From Lysobacterales bacterium (GTDB taxonomy: Bacteria; Pseudomonadota; Gammaproteobacteria; Xanthomonadales; SZUA-36), in contig JABDLD010000090.1 of NCBI GenBank assembly GCA_013001885.1, positions 1 through 64,000 of the forward strand: 64,000 nucleotides of DNA. The letters are read 5' to 3'. Below, piece after piece: positions 45,267 through 55,061 of the stretch. The notes beneath the pieces were generated by a model. The model made no database searches, was not told the DNA's origin, and saw nothing but the letters and a program-made list of their open reading frames with translations. Each line of letters begins with the position of its first letter. The first letter of the stretch is position 1. Both the position numbers and the translations under genes were made by a program.

Positions 45267-45482
45267 TTAACCGCAGGAAACGAGCCGGAGTTTTTCAGAG
45301 ACTTCCGGGATTCCCGCTTCTTCCAACGCCTGGCTCAATACCTGGCGTGTCATTTTGACACAGCTTCCGCACTGCGTGCCGCAGCCGGTCCGCATGCTCA
45401 GATCACGATAGGTTTGAACGCCGTCGTCCACCGCTTGCCGAATGGCCGATTCATTCACTGCCTTGCAGATACAGATATACAT
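45267..45482 (-). CDS. bfd: Bacterioferritin-associated ferredoxin
   Basis: A 71-residue [2Fe-2S] ferredoxin that binds Bfr and reduces stored iron for release. The Bfd cysteine pattern is present: CIC (Cys4, Cys6) and CGTQCGSC (about Cys34, Cys38, Cys41). Its promoter has a near-perfect TTGACA and TATGAT with a Fur box overlapping them, so expression should rise when iron is scarce, matching the release role. It is transcribed toward bfr. Confidence 0.95.
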   Translation of the reverse strand: MYICICKAVNESAIRQAVDDGVQTYRDLSMRTGCGTQCGSCVKMTRQVLSQALEEAGIPEVSEKLRLVSCG

Positions 45483-45525
45483 GACGCTATCGTAACCCTT
45501 TCCGAAAACCCTGAAACTGATTCAG

Positions 45526-45555
45526 ATCATAAATGCAAATGAGAATCATTGTCAA
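45526..45555 (-). promoter_or_regulatory. Promoter of bfd
   Basis: On the minus strand a perfect TTGACA (45555-45550) and TATGAT (45531-45526) are 18 bases apart. The Fur-box-like site covers the spacer and most of the -35 box. Confidence 0.65.
45535..45553. promoter_or_regulatory. Fur box over the bfd promoter
   Basis: GCAAATGAGAATCATTGTC matches 15 of 19 positions of GATAATGATAATCATTATC. Its place between -35 and -10 fits iron-dependent repression. Confidence 0.75.
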
Positions 45556-45583
45556 TTAGGAAATTCGCCGGCTTGACGGCAAA

Positions 45584-46072
45584 TCAGCCGGATTGCGGGA
45601 GAGAAGGCACCATGGGCTCGAGTAATTTGAGGGCCTGTTGATACACACCGCGCTTGAACGTGATCACGTTATCGACCGGGTACCAGAAATCAACCCATTT
45701 ATAGGTACAGAATTCAGGGTCCTTGCATAAATCCAGTGAGAACGCGGACTCGTCTCCCAGGAACCGCAGCAGGAACCAGACCTGTTTCTGACCGATGCAC
45801 AGGGGTTTGCTGTAATGCCTCTGAAACTTGCGCGGCAAGCGATAGCGCAGCCAACCCGGAGTTGAACCGACGACTTCCACCATGTCGGGCATAAGGCCAG
45901 TTTCCTCCCTGAGTTCACGGTACATGGCTTCAATCGGCGTTTCATCAGTGTTCATTCCGCCCTGTGGAAACTGCCAGCCGTCGTTTCCCGCACGCTGCGC
46001 CCAGAACACCCGCCCATCATCGTTCATGAGGACGATGGCAACGTTTGGTCTGTATCCGTCGGGATCAATCAT
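45584..46072 (-). CDS. rppH: RNA pyrophosphohydrolase, Nudix family
   Basis: A 162-residue Nudix hydrolase that removes pyrophosphate from mRNA 5' ends to trigger decay. The Nudix box runs [20 protein letters not shown] followed by [23 protein letters not shown] is the usual start and [11 protein letters not shown] the usual end. The start is the ATG at 46072; a much longer open frame upstream is antisense to btuC and was not used. It is divergent from the btuC-like gene. No ribosome site is obvious before the ATG. Confidence 0.93.
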   Translation of the reverse strand: MIDPDGYRPNVAIVLMNDDGRVFWAQRAGNDGWQFPQGGMNTDETPIEAMYRELREETGLMPDMVEVVGSTPGWLRYRLPRKFQRHYSKPLCIGQKQVWFLLRFLGDESAFSLDLCKDPEFCTYKWVDFWYPVDNVITFKRGVYQQALKLLEPMVPSLPQSG

Positions 46073-46148
46073 TTTTGCTTGTTTGCCCTGATGGGGGCAT
46101 GTGGTACTTTTATATTCCAGATTCCAGAATGTTAATCGTTTCTCCCCC

Positions 46149-47132
46149 ATGATGCCAACAGCACATCGAAGACTGTTGTTCCTGCTGCTCGCCCTGCTCT
46201 CTGCAGTCAGTATTCTGGCCGCATCTGCGATTGGCTCGGTAACGCTGGACTGGGCCCGCTGGTCGGCCGCCATCACCGACTCGTCCTCTGAGTTCGGTGA
46301 ACTGGTCTGGCGCCTCCGGCTGCCCAGGGCGGCCGCCGCCTGGACCGTGGGCGCGCTCCTGTCGCTCTCCGGATGCCTGATGCAGGTGCTGTTGCGTAAT
46401 CCCCTGGCAGATCCGTACATCCTCGGGGTGTCCGGAGGCGCCTCTTTTGCCGCCCTGCTGGGAATGACACTGGGTCTGGCCGCCGGCATCCTTCCGGCGC
46501 TGGCCTGGGCAGGGGCCATGGTTTCCATTCTGATCGTGTTCAGCCTGTCGCGGGGCGAGGGACCCTGGAGCGGCACGCGGTTGCTGCTTACCGGTGTGGT
46601 CACTGCATCCGGCTGGGCCGCGCTCATCAGCCTGCTATTGACCCTTGGTCCGGATAGCAGCCTGCGCGGAATGCTGTTCTGGTTGATTGGCGATCTCAGT
46701 TACGCGCGGCTGCCTTACTGGGCGCCGGCCATCCTGCTGCTGGTTTTCCTGGCCTGTTTCGGTATGGCCCGAAGCCTGAATGTGCTTGCCATGGGTGAAA
46801 CAACGGCCCGGTTGCTGGGCGAACCCACCCGTAAACTGCTGTGGCTCGTTTATCTCCTGGCCTCGATACTCACGGCGACCGCCGTGTCCATTGCCGGCAA
46901 TATCGGTTTCGTCGGCCTGATTGTGCCGCACCTGATGCGGCTGCTGGTGGGCTCCGATCACCGGATTCTGCTTCCCGCGGCCGCGATGTTTGGCGGTCTT
47001 TTCCTGGTGCTTTCCGATACCCTGGCCCGCACCGTTCTGGCGCCGAGGCAATTGCCCGTCGGGGTGGTCACGGCGCTGCTGGGCGTACCGCTTTTTCTGA
47101 TGCTGCTGAATCGCGCCAGGGTTAAGCAGTGA
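46149..47132 (+). CDS. btuC: FecCD/BtuC-type ABC transporter permease
   Basis: A 327-residue inner-membrane permease of the FecCD family with about ten helices. Family motifs include [78 protein letters not shown] and [20 protein letters not shown]. The start at 46149 gives MMPTAHRR; an upstream in-frame start is less likely. With the next gene it would import vitamin B12 or an iron chelate; proximity to btuB favours B12, but the 76-base leader has no riboswitch. No binding-protein gene (btuF-like) is present here. Confidence 0.85.
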   Translation: MMPTAHRRLLFLLLALLSAVSILAASAIGSVTLDWARWSAAITDSSSEFGELVWRLRLPRAAAAWTVGALLSLSGCLMQVLLRNPLADPYILGVSGGASFAALLGMTLGLAAGILPALAWAGAMVSILIVFSLSRGEGPWSGTRLLLTGVVTASGWAALISLLLTLGPDSSLRGMLFWLIGDLSYARLPYWAPAILLLVFLACFGMARSLNVLAMGETTARLLGEPTRKLLWLVYLLASILTATAVSIAGNIGFVGLIVPHLMRLLVGSDHRILLPAAAMFGGLFLVLSDTLARTVLAPRQLPVGVVTALLGVPLFLMLLNRARVKQ

Positions 47133-47902
47133 GCGTACTTGCCTGCAAACAGGTTGATGTCCGCATCGCCGGAATCCAGGTGGCGAACAAACTGGACCTG
47201 GAAATCCGTCAGGGTCAATTCTGGGGCTTGCTTGGCCCAAACGGTATCGGAAAAACCACGTTGCTGAAATGCCTGTCCGGACTGGATCATGCTGCCGGCG
47301 GCAAAGTTTTGCTGGAAAACAAGGACATTAACCAATTACCGCGCAAGTTGCTGGCCAGGCATATCGGAATGTTACAGCAACATACCGTGTACGTTTTCGA
47401 CAGCAGCGTATTGCAGACAGCGTTGACCGGCCGTCACCCGCACCTCGCGTACTGGGAACGGGAAGGTGCCACCGATCTGGGAAAAGCCCGCGACGCACTG
47501 GAGTCGGTGGGACTGGAGGGATTCGAAGCGCGCAGCGTTACCGGCCTGTCGGGAGGAGAAGCACGGCGCCTGGCGTTTGCGGCTCTGCTGGTGCAGGAAC
47601 CCGGGATCATGCTGCTGGATGAGCCCACGAATCATCTGGACCTGAAACACCAGGTTGAGATCATGCGGATGATAGAACAAAGAACACGGGGCGGTTCTTC
47701 TTCCGCATTTGCCGCACTGCATGACATCAACCTTGCTGCAAGATACTGCAGTCACGTCGTCATGCTGTTTGGAGAAGGCGCCTGGTGTGCCGGTCCCACC
47801 GCTGAAATGCTGAATGAAACGAGCCTCGAGAGATTGTACAACTGCCCCGTGGAGCGGTTAGAGAGCGCTAGCGGGCCACGGTTTCATCCGAAGGCAGACT
47901 AG
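47129..47902 (+). CDS. btuD: ABC transporter ATPase, BtuD/FecE type
   Basis: A 257-residue ATPase with Walker A GPNGIGKTTL, Q-loop LLQQH, signature LSGGEARRLAFAA, Walker B GIMLLDEPTNHLD and an H-loop in ALHDINLAARYC. It pairs with the permease just upstream; the GTG start overlaps the permease stop in a GTGA arrangement with AGGG before it. Substrate is most likely cobalamin or ferric siderophore; the sequence does not separate these. Its last 35 bases overlap the end of the convergent MFS gene. Confidence 0.85.
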   Translation: MSVLACKQVDVRIAGIQVANKLDLEIRQGQFWGLLGPNGIGKTTLLKCLSGLDHAAGGKVLLENKDINQLPRKLLARHIGMLQQHTVYVFDSSVLQTALTGRHPHLAYWEREGATDLGKARDALESVGLEGFEARSVTGLSGGEARRLAFAALLVQEPGIMLLDEPTNHLDLKHQVEIMRMIEQRTRGGSSSAFAALHDINLAARYCSHVVMLFGEGAWCAGPTAEMLNETSLERLYNCPVERLESASGPRFHPKAD

Positions 47903-49169
47903 CCCGCATTTGCGTATACAGGCGGCCCAGTCTCCAGGCGCCAAATCCCCAGACGCCCATGATCGGAACGTAGATCCAGGCAATATGTGCAATTGAAATG
48001 CCGGCGGAGGTCAGTCCTTTGAAAATCCAGCTGGCGGTCACGTCACTTCCCCGGTATACCGCCGTATCGATAAAGTTCTTGCTCTTGTACTTGGTTTCCC
48101 TGTCTACCACGGTAAACAGCATTTCCTTGGTCGGGCCCAACACACCGTAGTTAAGCGATCGCTGCGCAACCTGCACAGCGGCAAACAGTACCAGCCCCAT
48201 GGAACTGCCCAGTATCACGAACCCGGCGGCCAGCAATCCCGGAATCATCACCAGCGTTCTTGGCATTCCAAGGAAGCGGACGAGACGGGAGGTGATGAAA
48301 AACTGGAATGAAAAGGCCAACACCTGAACAATCTGGTCGACGTGGCTGAAAAAAGTCGTGCGCTCTTCAAATCCGGCAATATTTTCGCTGACCAGGACCG
48401 CCAATCCGTTGAACAGAAAGGTGGATGTCAGGTTGTGCAGCAACATCAACAGACAGGCATAAAGCAGGTACTCCGAGCGAAACACCTGGACAGCGCCCTC
48501 CCAGACACTGCCGCCAATCACCTCCGTGGGCTGGTTCTGACTCTGTTTGCGCGAATACCTGCCGAGAAAAATGGCCAGGAGCGTGGCCAGCATGAGCAGG
48601 AACGAAGCGGTAAACATTACACCGGCAGCTCCAAAACCGGGAACGATTCCCTTGGTAATTGACGGCGCAATGATGGCGCCGATACTGCCGCCGGCCATAA
48701 TAAAACCAAACAGCCTCTGAGCCTGCCCCGGCCGAAAAATATCAGCCATGAAACTCCAGAACACCGACACGACGAACAGGTTGAACACACTGAGCCAGAT
48801 ATAGAATGCCCGCTGCATCCACATCGGCGTCGCATCGCCCTCGAAGCCCAGCGCAAACAATACCAGGTGGCTGATGAAAAACAGGTAAATGGCGGGTATG
48901 AACTGGCCCCGGCGGAAGCGGGATACCAGGAAACCAAACACCGGCACGATGGCCAGCATTGCAATGAACGTGCCCGTATAAAGCCAGTGCAGTATTTCGC
49001 TGTTGTTAGCTGCGACGGCTCCGCGTAAAGGGCGCAACATAAAGTAGCCGCCCAGCAGGAAGAAAAAGTAGAAAAAGGCAATGCCAAGGCGCGGCCATTC
49101 GCCATGCTCGACCTGCACCAGCCGCTCAAAAAAGTTTGCGCCTTTTTCTGTTGTTGTTTCGGCCGGCAT
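47868..49169 (-). CDS. MFS membrane transporter resembling NTP/NDP exchange carriers
   Basis: A 433-residue polytopic protein with twelve likely helices. The N-terminal FFLLGGYFMLRPLRGAVAAN, the SVFWSFMADIFRPGQAQRLF segment, AGGSIGAIIAPSI and the LNYGVLGPTKEMLFTVVDRE segment match MFS proteins often annotated as NTP/NDP exchange or TlcC-like carriers. Free-living bacteria carry such homologues with unknown substrate, so nucleotide exchange should not be assumed. The ATG overlaps the adaptor gene stop by one base (TGATG), linking it to the efflux operon. Confidence 0.75.
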   Translation of the reverse strand: MPAETTTEKGANFFERLVQVEHGEWPRLGIAFFYFFFLLGGYFMLRPLRGAVAANNSEILHWLYTGTFIAMLAIVPVFGFLVSRFRRGQFIPAIYLFFISHLVLFALGFEGDATPMWMQRAFYIWLSVFNLFVVSVFWSFMADIFRPGQAQRLFGFIMAGGSIGAIIAPSITKGIVPGFGAAGVMFTASFLLMLATLLAIFLGRYSRKQSQNQPTEVIGGSVWEGAVQVFRSEYLLYACLLMLLHNLTSTFLFNGLAVLVSENIAGFEERTTFFSHVDQIVQVLAFSFQFFITSRLVRFLGMPRTLVMIPGLLAAGFVILGSSMGLVLFAAVQVAQRSLNYGVLGPTKEMLFTVVDRETKYKSKNFIDTAVYRGSDVTASWIFKGLTSAGISIAHIAWIYVPIMGVWGFGAWRLGRLYTQMRASLPSDETVAR

Positions 49170-50218
49170 CAACCGTCCAGAATGCTGACGGACTGACCGG
49201 GCTGCAGCCTCTCGTTGCCGCGGATTACAACCATGTCTCCCGGCGCGACATCGCCCAAAATTTCAACATAGTCGCCGCGCCCGGCACCGACCCGGACTCT
49301 GATCTGTTGAGCCTGGTTTTCGCTGTCAACTACGAAAACACTCTCGCCCTCCGGCCGTAAAACCAGCGCATCGCGAGGCACTGCCAGAACTTTGCGGGTG
49401 ACTGCGGTGGGGATGGATACGCGGACGGTTTGACCAACAGGGAGCAAGCCGGGTTCCAGGTCGAGCCTGAGCTCGAACTGATGTGTATTGTAGTCGCCCA
49501 CTGCGACTACGGTTCTAACACGGACTGTTGCCGTCAAAGTTCTTGAGCTGACATCGAGCGCCTGTCCCTTTTTCACGAATGGGAAATAATCAAGCGGCGC
49601 CCGGGCGATAATTTCCAGGCTGGCCTGATCAACCAGGCGCACCACGTTGCTTCCCTCGATCACCCGTTCCCCGGGGGTCATCAACCGCTCCACAACGACG
49701 CCGTCAAAGGGTGCGCGAATCCGGGTCCGTTGCAGCTGGTCCGCGATTTGTTCCAGCTGGGAGTTTGCGATACCCAGGTCACCGCGCGCCACATCACGGT
49801 CAGAACGTGTTTGCTCCAGTTGTGTAGCTGCCGCCAGGTTCGATTCCGCCAACCGGCTGAAGCGCTTTTCCTCACTTTCCAGGAACCGCAGCCTGGCTTC
49901 CGCCCGGCTGACCTGGGCCTGCAGTTCAACGTATTGCAAGCGCAGCATGGTGTCCTCGATTTCGGCAACAGGGTTACCGACTACAACTTCCGTGCCCACA
50001 TCCGCAACGGAGATCAGCCTGCCGGGCACTTCTGCCGACAAACGCGCGTCATTTCGGCTGACCACCGTGCCCGGAACCATGGTCACAGGCGCAATATCCT
50101 GTAAGCTGGCTTCGGCAACCCGGACCAGTGCCGGACCTCCCATCTGCGGCCAGCAAAGACCGGGGATGAACAGGAACGTGGTCGCCAGGCCTGCCGCTAT
50201 ATGTCGATGTATTTTCAT
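49169..50218 (-). CDS. RND efflux periplasmic adaptor protein
   Basis: A 349-residue membrane-fusion protein: signal peptide (about 1-24), a biotinyl-lipoyl-like half (VVSRNDARLSAEVPGRLISV), a coiled-coil hairpin (LRLQYVELQAQVSRAEARLR and QTRSDRDVARGDLGIANSQL), then RIRAPFDGVVVERLMTPGER and the beta-barrel and proximal domains (KVLAVPRDALVLRP). It couples the RND pump to an outer-membrane channel, but no TolC-like gene is adjacent. It starts 3 bases after the pump gene. Confidence 0.92.
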   Translation of the reverse strand: MKIHRHIAAGLATTFLFIPGLCWPQMGGPALVRVAEASLQDIAPVTMVPGTVVSRNDARLSAEVPGRLISVADVGTEVVVGNPVAEIEDTMLRLQYVELQAQVSRAEARLRFLESEEKRFSRLAESNLAAATQLEQTRSDRDVARGDLGIANSQLEQIADQLQRTRIRAPFDGVVVERLMTPGERVIEGSNVVRLVDQASLEIIARAPLDYFPFVKKGQALDVSSRTLTATVRVRTVVAVGDYNTHQFELRLDLEPGLLPVGQTVRVSIPTAVTRKVLAVPRDALVLRPEGESVFVVDSENQAQQIRVRVGAGRGDYVEILGDVAPGDMVVIRGNERLQPGQSVSILDG

Positions 50219-50221
50219 AGT

Positions 50222-53200
50222 TTATGTCGTCTCAGGCACCAGGTTGGCAGCCGGATTCAATTCTTCATTCATGCGCAGAAGGCTGGGAAGCAGGATCAGT
50301 GTGAACAGCGTGCTGACCAGCATACCACCCACAATGACAGAGGCCATGCCCCGGTATAATTCCGTGCCGGCACCCGGCATCAGCATCAGCGGCAGCATGC
50401 CAAAAATACTCGTCGTCGTACTCATCAGTATCGGCCGGAGGCGCAATCGAACCGCACTCTCCACGGCATCCCTCCGGCTCATTCCTTCCTTCTCCGCATC
50501 GCGTGCCCGGTAGACCAGCAGGATCGCATTATTGACAACCAGGCCCAGCAGGATGACGAAACCGATCATGGTCAGCAAGTCCATTTTCTGCCCGCCGGAA
50601 GCAAACAAGGCGAGATCGACCAGCCTCAGGGCCACGATTCCACCCACCGTCGCCATCGGGATGGTCGCGATAACCAGCAATGAGTCGCGGAATGAGCGGA
50701 ACAATGCTGAAATCAGCAGGTAGAGGATGACGACTGCCAAAAGAAAACTGCCCATCATGCTGGACAGGGCTTCATCAAGAGCCTCCGCCGTTCCTCGGTA
50801 CTTGATCGAGCCGTCTGCGGGCATCTTGTCCCTGATGGCCGGCGCCACCTTATCCCTGATGATATCCAGTGCCTCTTCCATCGCCAGTGCCGGCGGCGGC
50901 GTCACATCCAGCGTGAGGGTCCGCTTGCGGTCAATCCGCCGTATCTGGGATGGCCCTGCCGTGCGTGTAACCCGGGCCAACTCCCCCAGTGCCAATACTT
51001 CTCCGTTGGCTGTTGCTACCGGCAGAGCGGTCAGTTCTTCCGGCGTATACCAACCTTCTGCCCGCATCACGACGTCGTAGCGCCGGCTGCCGTCAAAATA
51101 CTCGCCGAGAAATGCGCCGTCACCCATCGCCCGCACCACCATGGCCATATCGGACCTGTTCCAGCCCGCTTCTGCAATTTTACGGTCGTCCGGAATCAAG
51201 AGAATTTCAGGCTCGGCCAATTCCAGGCCGGGCACGGGCCTGATGTTGCTCCCCGGCAGGGCTTCCATGACGGCGAAAAAACCGGCCCGACCGGCATCCA
51301 GGAGTGACGCAAATGAATTCGCGGAGAGGTCAATCGCGATGTTCCTGCCGCCCCTCGAACCGCCGAAAATCGGGTCGCGCCCGGTAAATCCAAAAGTGTC
51401 GGGAAACCCCGTCATGATCTCCTGGTTGAATATCGCGATCAGCTCATCGACTTCATCTTCGTTGACCGCCTGGCCGCCGATGAAAGTTCCCCAGCCTTTT
51501 GCGCTGCCAAGGAAATAATTATTCAACTGAGGCTGTTTGTCCCCCGCAAGATAGGGTGCAAGCCGCGAGTCGATCACGCCTACCAGCTCTTCCCGAGCCG
51601 TCTGTACGCCCAGTCCCGGCGGGGTGACCATGAAGCCGAAGATGAAGTTCTTCTTGCCCTCGGGCAAGTAGTCAGCCGCGGGCAGCAAAATCGAGAAAAT
51701 GATAACGGGCGAAATGGTCAGGACGCCAATCCAGGTCCAGCGCTGGCGCGAAGTGTTGGTCCAGCTCATGATATGGCTGGTCACCCAGCGCCACCAGCTG
51801 CGGTGGTGGTCGTCGATGGCCTCGCCCTTGATCCAGTTGGCTGCCGCCGTGGGCAACACTGTCACCGCCACCAGCAACGAAGCAACCACTGCCGCGGAAA
51901 TCGTCACGGCCAGATCGCTGAATAACTGGCCCGCCTCATTCTCTAGAAAAATGACCGGCATGAAAATCGCAACCGTGGTGGCGGTAGACGCCAGCAACGC
52001 GCCCCATACCTGTGAGACGCCGCGCATGGATGCTTCGTTACCCAGCAAGCCCGCCTCGCGCTGCCGAAAAATATTTTCAAGCACCACGATTGCGGCATCC
52101 AATACCATGCCCGTTGCGAAGGCCAGCCCGGCCAGGGAAATGATGTTCAGCGTCCTGCCGCTGATGTCGAGCACCATGAACGCCATTAACAGGCAGAGTG
52201 GAATGGACAGGGCCACGATCACCGTCGCACGGAACTTGCGCAGAAACCACCAGAGCACGACGACGGCCAATGTAATGCCAATCATCAGGTTGTTGCGCAC
52301 CATGCCGACAGAGGCAGATATGTAAACTGTGTCATCGGCGTCCTGCTCGATTTCCAACCCTGCGTTTTCAAGTTCATTGGCTGCCAGGTCGGCCACGGCC
52401 AATTTGAGTTCAGACATTACATGGTAAACATTCACGCCCGACTCCGGCATCACGTTGATCGCGATGGAAGGCCCTCCGTTTTGATGCAGGATATTGGTCG
52501 GGTCCACCATGACCTTTTCGATCCTGGCGACATCGCGGAGAAAAACCGGCTTTCCATCCCGCCATTCAAGCACGAGATCACCCAGTGAGTTGATGTCGTA
52601 CTTTCCGCTGAACCGCAGGGTAAACTCACGCCTTCCCACTTCGTTCAGGCCGGCGGACACATCAGAATTGGCGCCGAGCCGGGAAGAAACATCGGTGATA
52701 TCGAGCCCGATATTGGCCGCCTTGAACGGATCGAAAGTTATCCGGATTTCATGTTTTCTGCCGCCGAACGAGCCGACCTGTGAGACCCCCGGCACCCGCT
52801 CCAGCCGCGTGATGATGGTTTCATCGATAAAGTCCTGATAACTCTCGATCGGCCTGGTATTGCCCGGTTTGGGCGTAACCGCCCACCAGGCTATTATCTT
52901 GTCGAAATTTTCGCCACCGAGACTGATCACCGGTTCTTCAGCATCCACCGGGTAACGCGGAACCTGGTTCAGCCTGTTCATCACCTCAATCAGCGCCCGG
53001 TTCATATCGGTCCCGATCACGAACTGGAGATTGATGTTGCTCCTGCCGTAATTGGCGGAGGACTGCATCTTGAGAAGGCCGGGGATGCTGCGCAGAACAT
53101 CTTCTTGCGGCTCAACGATTTCCGACTCGATTTCATTCGGCGCCGATGCACGCCATCCCGTTGAAACGGAAATTTCGGGGCGAGAAATATCGGGCGTCAT

Positions 53201-53305
53201 CTGGATTGGCAGGCGCGTCAGGCTTATCACACCAAAAATCGCAATCAGGATGCAAGCCACGATCACCGCAACCGGGTTGGAGAGAGAGATTTTGGTTAGT
53301 GTCAC
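50222..53305 (-). CDS. RND family efflux pump permease
   Basis: A 1027-residue proton-driven transporter with the RND plan: helix 1, a large periplasmic loop, helices 2-7, a second loop, helices 8-12. TM4 reads GMVLDAAIVVLEN: the first conserved Asp of the usual Asp-Asp pair is present, the second is Ala. SNPVAVIVACILIAIFGVIS starts the protein and VVNNAILLVYRARDAEKEGM lies in the TM10-11 region. The start is a GTG. Substrate (drug, lipid or metal) cannot be told. Promoter space is shared with the divergent GMC gene. Confidence 0.93.
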   Translation of the reverse strand: MTLTKISLSNPVAVIVACILIAIFGVISLTRLPIQMTPDISRPEISVSTGWRASAPNEIESEIVEPQEDVLRSIPGLLKMQSSANYGRSNINLQFVIGTDMNRALIEVMNRLNQVPRYPVDAEEPVISLGGENFDKIIAWWAVTPKPGNTRPIESYQDFIDETIITRLERVPGVSQVGSFGGRKHEIRITFDPFKAANIGLDITDVSSRLGANSDVSAGLNEVGRREFTLRFSGKYDINSLGDLVLEWRDGKPVFLRDVARIEKVMVDPTNILHQNGGPSIAINVMPESGVNVYHVMSELKLAVADLAANELENAGLEIEQDADDTVYISASVGMVRNNLMIGITLAVVVLWWFLRKFRATVIVALSIPLCLLMAFMVLDISGRTLNIISLAGLAFATGMVLDAAIVVLENIFRQREAGLLGNEASMRGVSQVWGALLASTATTVAIFMPVIFLENEAGQLFSDLAVTISAAVVASLLVAVTVLPTAAANWIKGEAIDDHHRSWWRWVTSHIMSWTNTSRQRWTWIGVLTISPVIIFSILLPAADYLPEGKKNFIFGFMVTPPGLGVQTAREELVGVIDSRLAPYLAGDKQPQLNNYFLGSAKGWGTFIGGQAVNEDEVDELIAIFNQEIMTGFPDTFGFTGRDPIFGGSRGGRNIAIDLSANSFASLLDAGRAGFFAVMEALPGSNIRPVPGLELAEPEILLIPDDRKIAEAGWNRSDMAMVVRAMGDGAFLGEYFDGSRRYDVVMRAEGWYTPEELTALPVATANGEVLALGELARVTRTAGPSQIRRIDRKRTLTLDVTPPPALAMEEALDIIRDKVAPAIRDKMPADGSIKYRGTAEALDEALSSMMGSFLLAVVILYLLISALFRSFRDSLLVIATIPMATVGGIVALRLVDLALFASGGQKMDLLTMIGFVILLGLVVNNAILLVYRARDAEKEGMSRRDAVESAVRLRLRPILMSTTTSIFGMLPLMLMPGAGTELYRGMASVIVGGMLVSTLFTLILLPSLLRMNEELNPAANLVPETT

Positions 53306-53407
53306 GGCGTGTCGGGCAACCTTAATCCGGTGCGAACAGCAGATTATAGCGTGTCTTGATCAAAGTCAGGCATCACCGGAATTATTCCCCCCGGCTGTGC
53401 AAAGACT

Positions 53408-53435
53408 CTTGTTAATATTCCGCCATTGGATATGA
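53408..53435 (+). promoter_or_regulatory. Candidate promoter of the GMC oxidoreductase gene
   Basis: TTGTTA (53408-53413) and TATGAT (53430-53435) are 16 bases apart, leaving a leader of about 20 bases to the ATG at 53463, which has no clear ribosome site. Confidence 0.45.
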
Positions 53436-53462
53436 TGAACTGTTGCTTCAATACGCATACGT

Positions 53463-55061
53463 ATGGAATTTGATTACATCATCGTCGGTGCGGGTTCCGC
53501 GGGCTGCGTGCTGGCGAACCGGCTCAGTGAAAATCCCAACAATCGCGTGCTTCTGCTGGAAGCGGGCGGCAGGGACTGGCACCCGTTTATCCACATGCCG
53601 GCCGGGCTGGCCAAACTGATCGGCCTGGATTACATCAACTGGTCCTATGAAACCGAACCTGAGCCGGAAATGAACGGCCGCCGCATGTATTGGCCGCGCG
53701 GTAAAGTGCTCGGCGGATCCAGCTCAATCAACGCAATGTGCTATTGCCGGGGCCACAGGAAAGACTATGACTCGTGGGCGGAGCAAGGCGCCTCCGGATG
53801 GGCCTTTCAGGATACTCTGCCCTACTTCATGAAGTCGGAGGACCAGGAAAACGGCGCCTGTGATTACCATGGAACAGGCGGGCCTCTGAGCGTACAGAAT
53901 TTGCGCCACACCAATCCTCTGTCGCAAGTATTCATCGATGCCGCCTGCCAGGCCGGCCATCCCAAAACAAATGACTTCAACGGACCTCATCAGCGCGGTT
54001 TCGACTTTTACCAGGTCACCCAACGTAATGGCCGGCGCTGTAGCACGGCCGTAGGATATTTGAATCCGGCACGCGGCCGTGAAAACCTGGTGGTTAGCAC
54101 GCACTCCCACGCCGTGCGCGTCATTCTTGACGGAAAACGCGCCGCGGGTATTGAGTACCGCCGCAAGAAAAAGTCGCAAACGGCAACTGCCGGGCATGTA
54201 ATCCTTGCAGGAGGCGCCATCAACTCACCGCAACTGCTGATGCTGTCAGGAATAGGCCCGGCAGACCATCTGAACTCATTTGGGATCCAGGTCGTGCAGG
54301 ACCTTCCGGGTGTTGGCCAGAATCTGCAGGATCACCTCGATGTCTGTACCCTGATGCACTGCAGGAAATCCATCACTTATGACCAACTGAGCGAGGTCAC
54401 CACCGGAATACGTTACCTGTTCGGAAAAAACGGGCCCGGCAGCTCCAATATCGCCGAGGCCGGCGGTTTTATCGTCAGCCGGTACGCTGAAGATGACCGG
54501 CCCGATATACAGATGCACTTCGTGCCGGCATTCCTCGATGACCATGGCCGTAATATCCTTCCCGGTCACGGGATGACGATCCATGCCTGTGCACTCAGAC
54601 CGCAAAGCCGGGGTGAACTGAAATTGAAATCGGCCAACCCCCTGGAGCCGCCTGCTTTGCAGCCCAATTACCTTGGCGCCGACTATGACCGGGAAATGAT
54701 GCTGGAATGTGTCAGGCTGTCACGCGAGATTTTTGCCCAGGAGGCTTTCAAGCCGTACGCAGGCGAGGAGATGGCTCCCGGCACCGAAGTGCGGTCCGCA
54801 GAGGCTCTGCTCGGGTTCATCCGCGAAAAATCAGAAAGTATTTATCACCCGATCGGAACCTGCAAGATGGGAACAGATGGGATGGCCGTGGTTGATCCGG
54901 CGTTGCAGGTCCGGGGAATAGAAGACCTTTGGGTTGTCGACGCATCAGTGATGCCGACGCTGGTCTCCGGCAACACGAATGCCCCGACCATCATGATCGC
55001 TGAGAAATTTACTGCGGAACATGCAGCAGGGGCAAGGGGACGTGGATCAAATGGCTGCTGA
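53463..55061 (+). CDS. GMC family FAD-dependent alcohol/choline dehydrogenase
   Basis: A 532-residue glucose-methanol-choline flavoprotein. FAD-binding VGAGSAGCVLANRL begins the protein; GMC signatures are RGKVLGGSSSINAMCYCRG and GAINSPQLLMLSGIG. The catalytic His is in YHPIGTCKMG and the Asn in GNTNAPTIM. It resembles AlkJ and BetA-type alcohol dehydrogenases; no bet genes are adjacent, so choline is not assured as substrate. It is single on the plus strand and overlaps the convergent M48 protease gene by 53 bases at the 3' end. Confidence 0.92.
   Translation: MEFDYIIVGAGSAGCVLANRLSENPNNRVLLLEAGGRDWHPFIHMPAGLAKLIGLDYINWSYETEPEPEMNGRRMYWPRGKVLGGSSSINAMCYCRGHRKDYDSWAEQGASGWAFQDTLPYFMKSEDQENGACDYHGTGGPLSVQNLRHTNPLSQVFIDAACQAGHPKTNDFNGPHQRGFDFYQVTQRNGRRCSTAVGYLNPARGRENLVVSTHSHAVRVILDGKRAAGIEYRRKKKSQTATAGHVILAGGAINSPQLLMLSGIGPADHLNSFGIQVVQDLPGVGQNLQDHLDVCTLMHCRKSITYDQLSEVTTGIRYLFGKNGPGSSNIAEAGGFIVSRYAEDDRPDIQMHFVPAFLDDHGRNILPGHGMTIHACALRPQSRGELKLKSANPLEPPALQPNYLGADYDREMMLECVRLSREIFAQEAFKPYAGEEMAPGTEVRSAEALLGFIREKSESIYHPIGTCKMGTDGMAVVDPALQVRGIEDLWVVDASVMPTLVSGNTNAPTIMIAEKFTAEHAAGARGRGSNGC

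Noticed and set aside
46073-46627. Upstream extension of the rppH reading frame by about 185 codons
   Set aside because: The family protein starts at [10 protein letters not shown]; the extension is antisense to btuC and Ser/Pro/Ala-rich.
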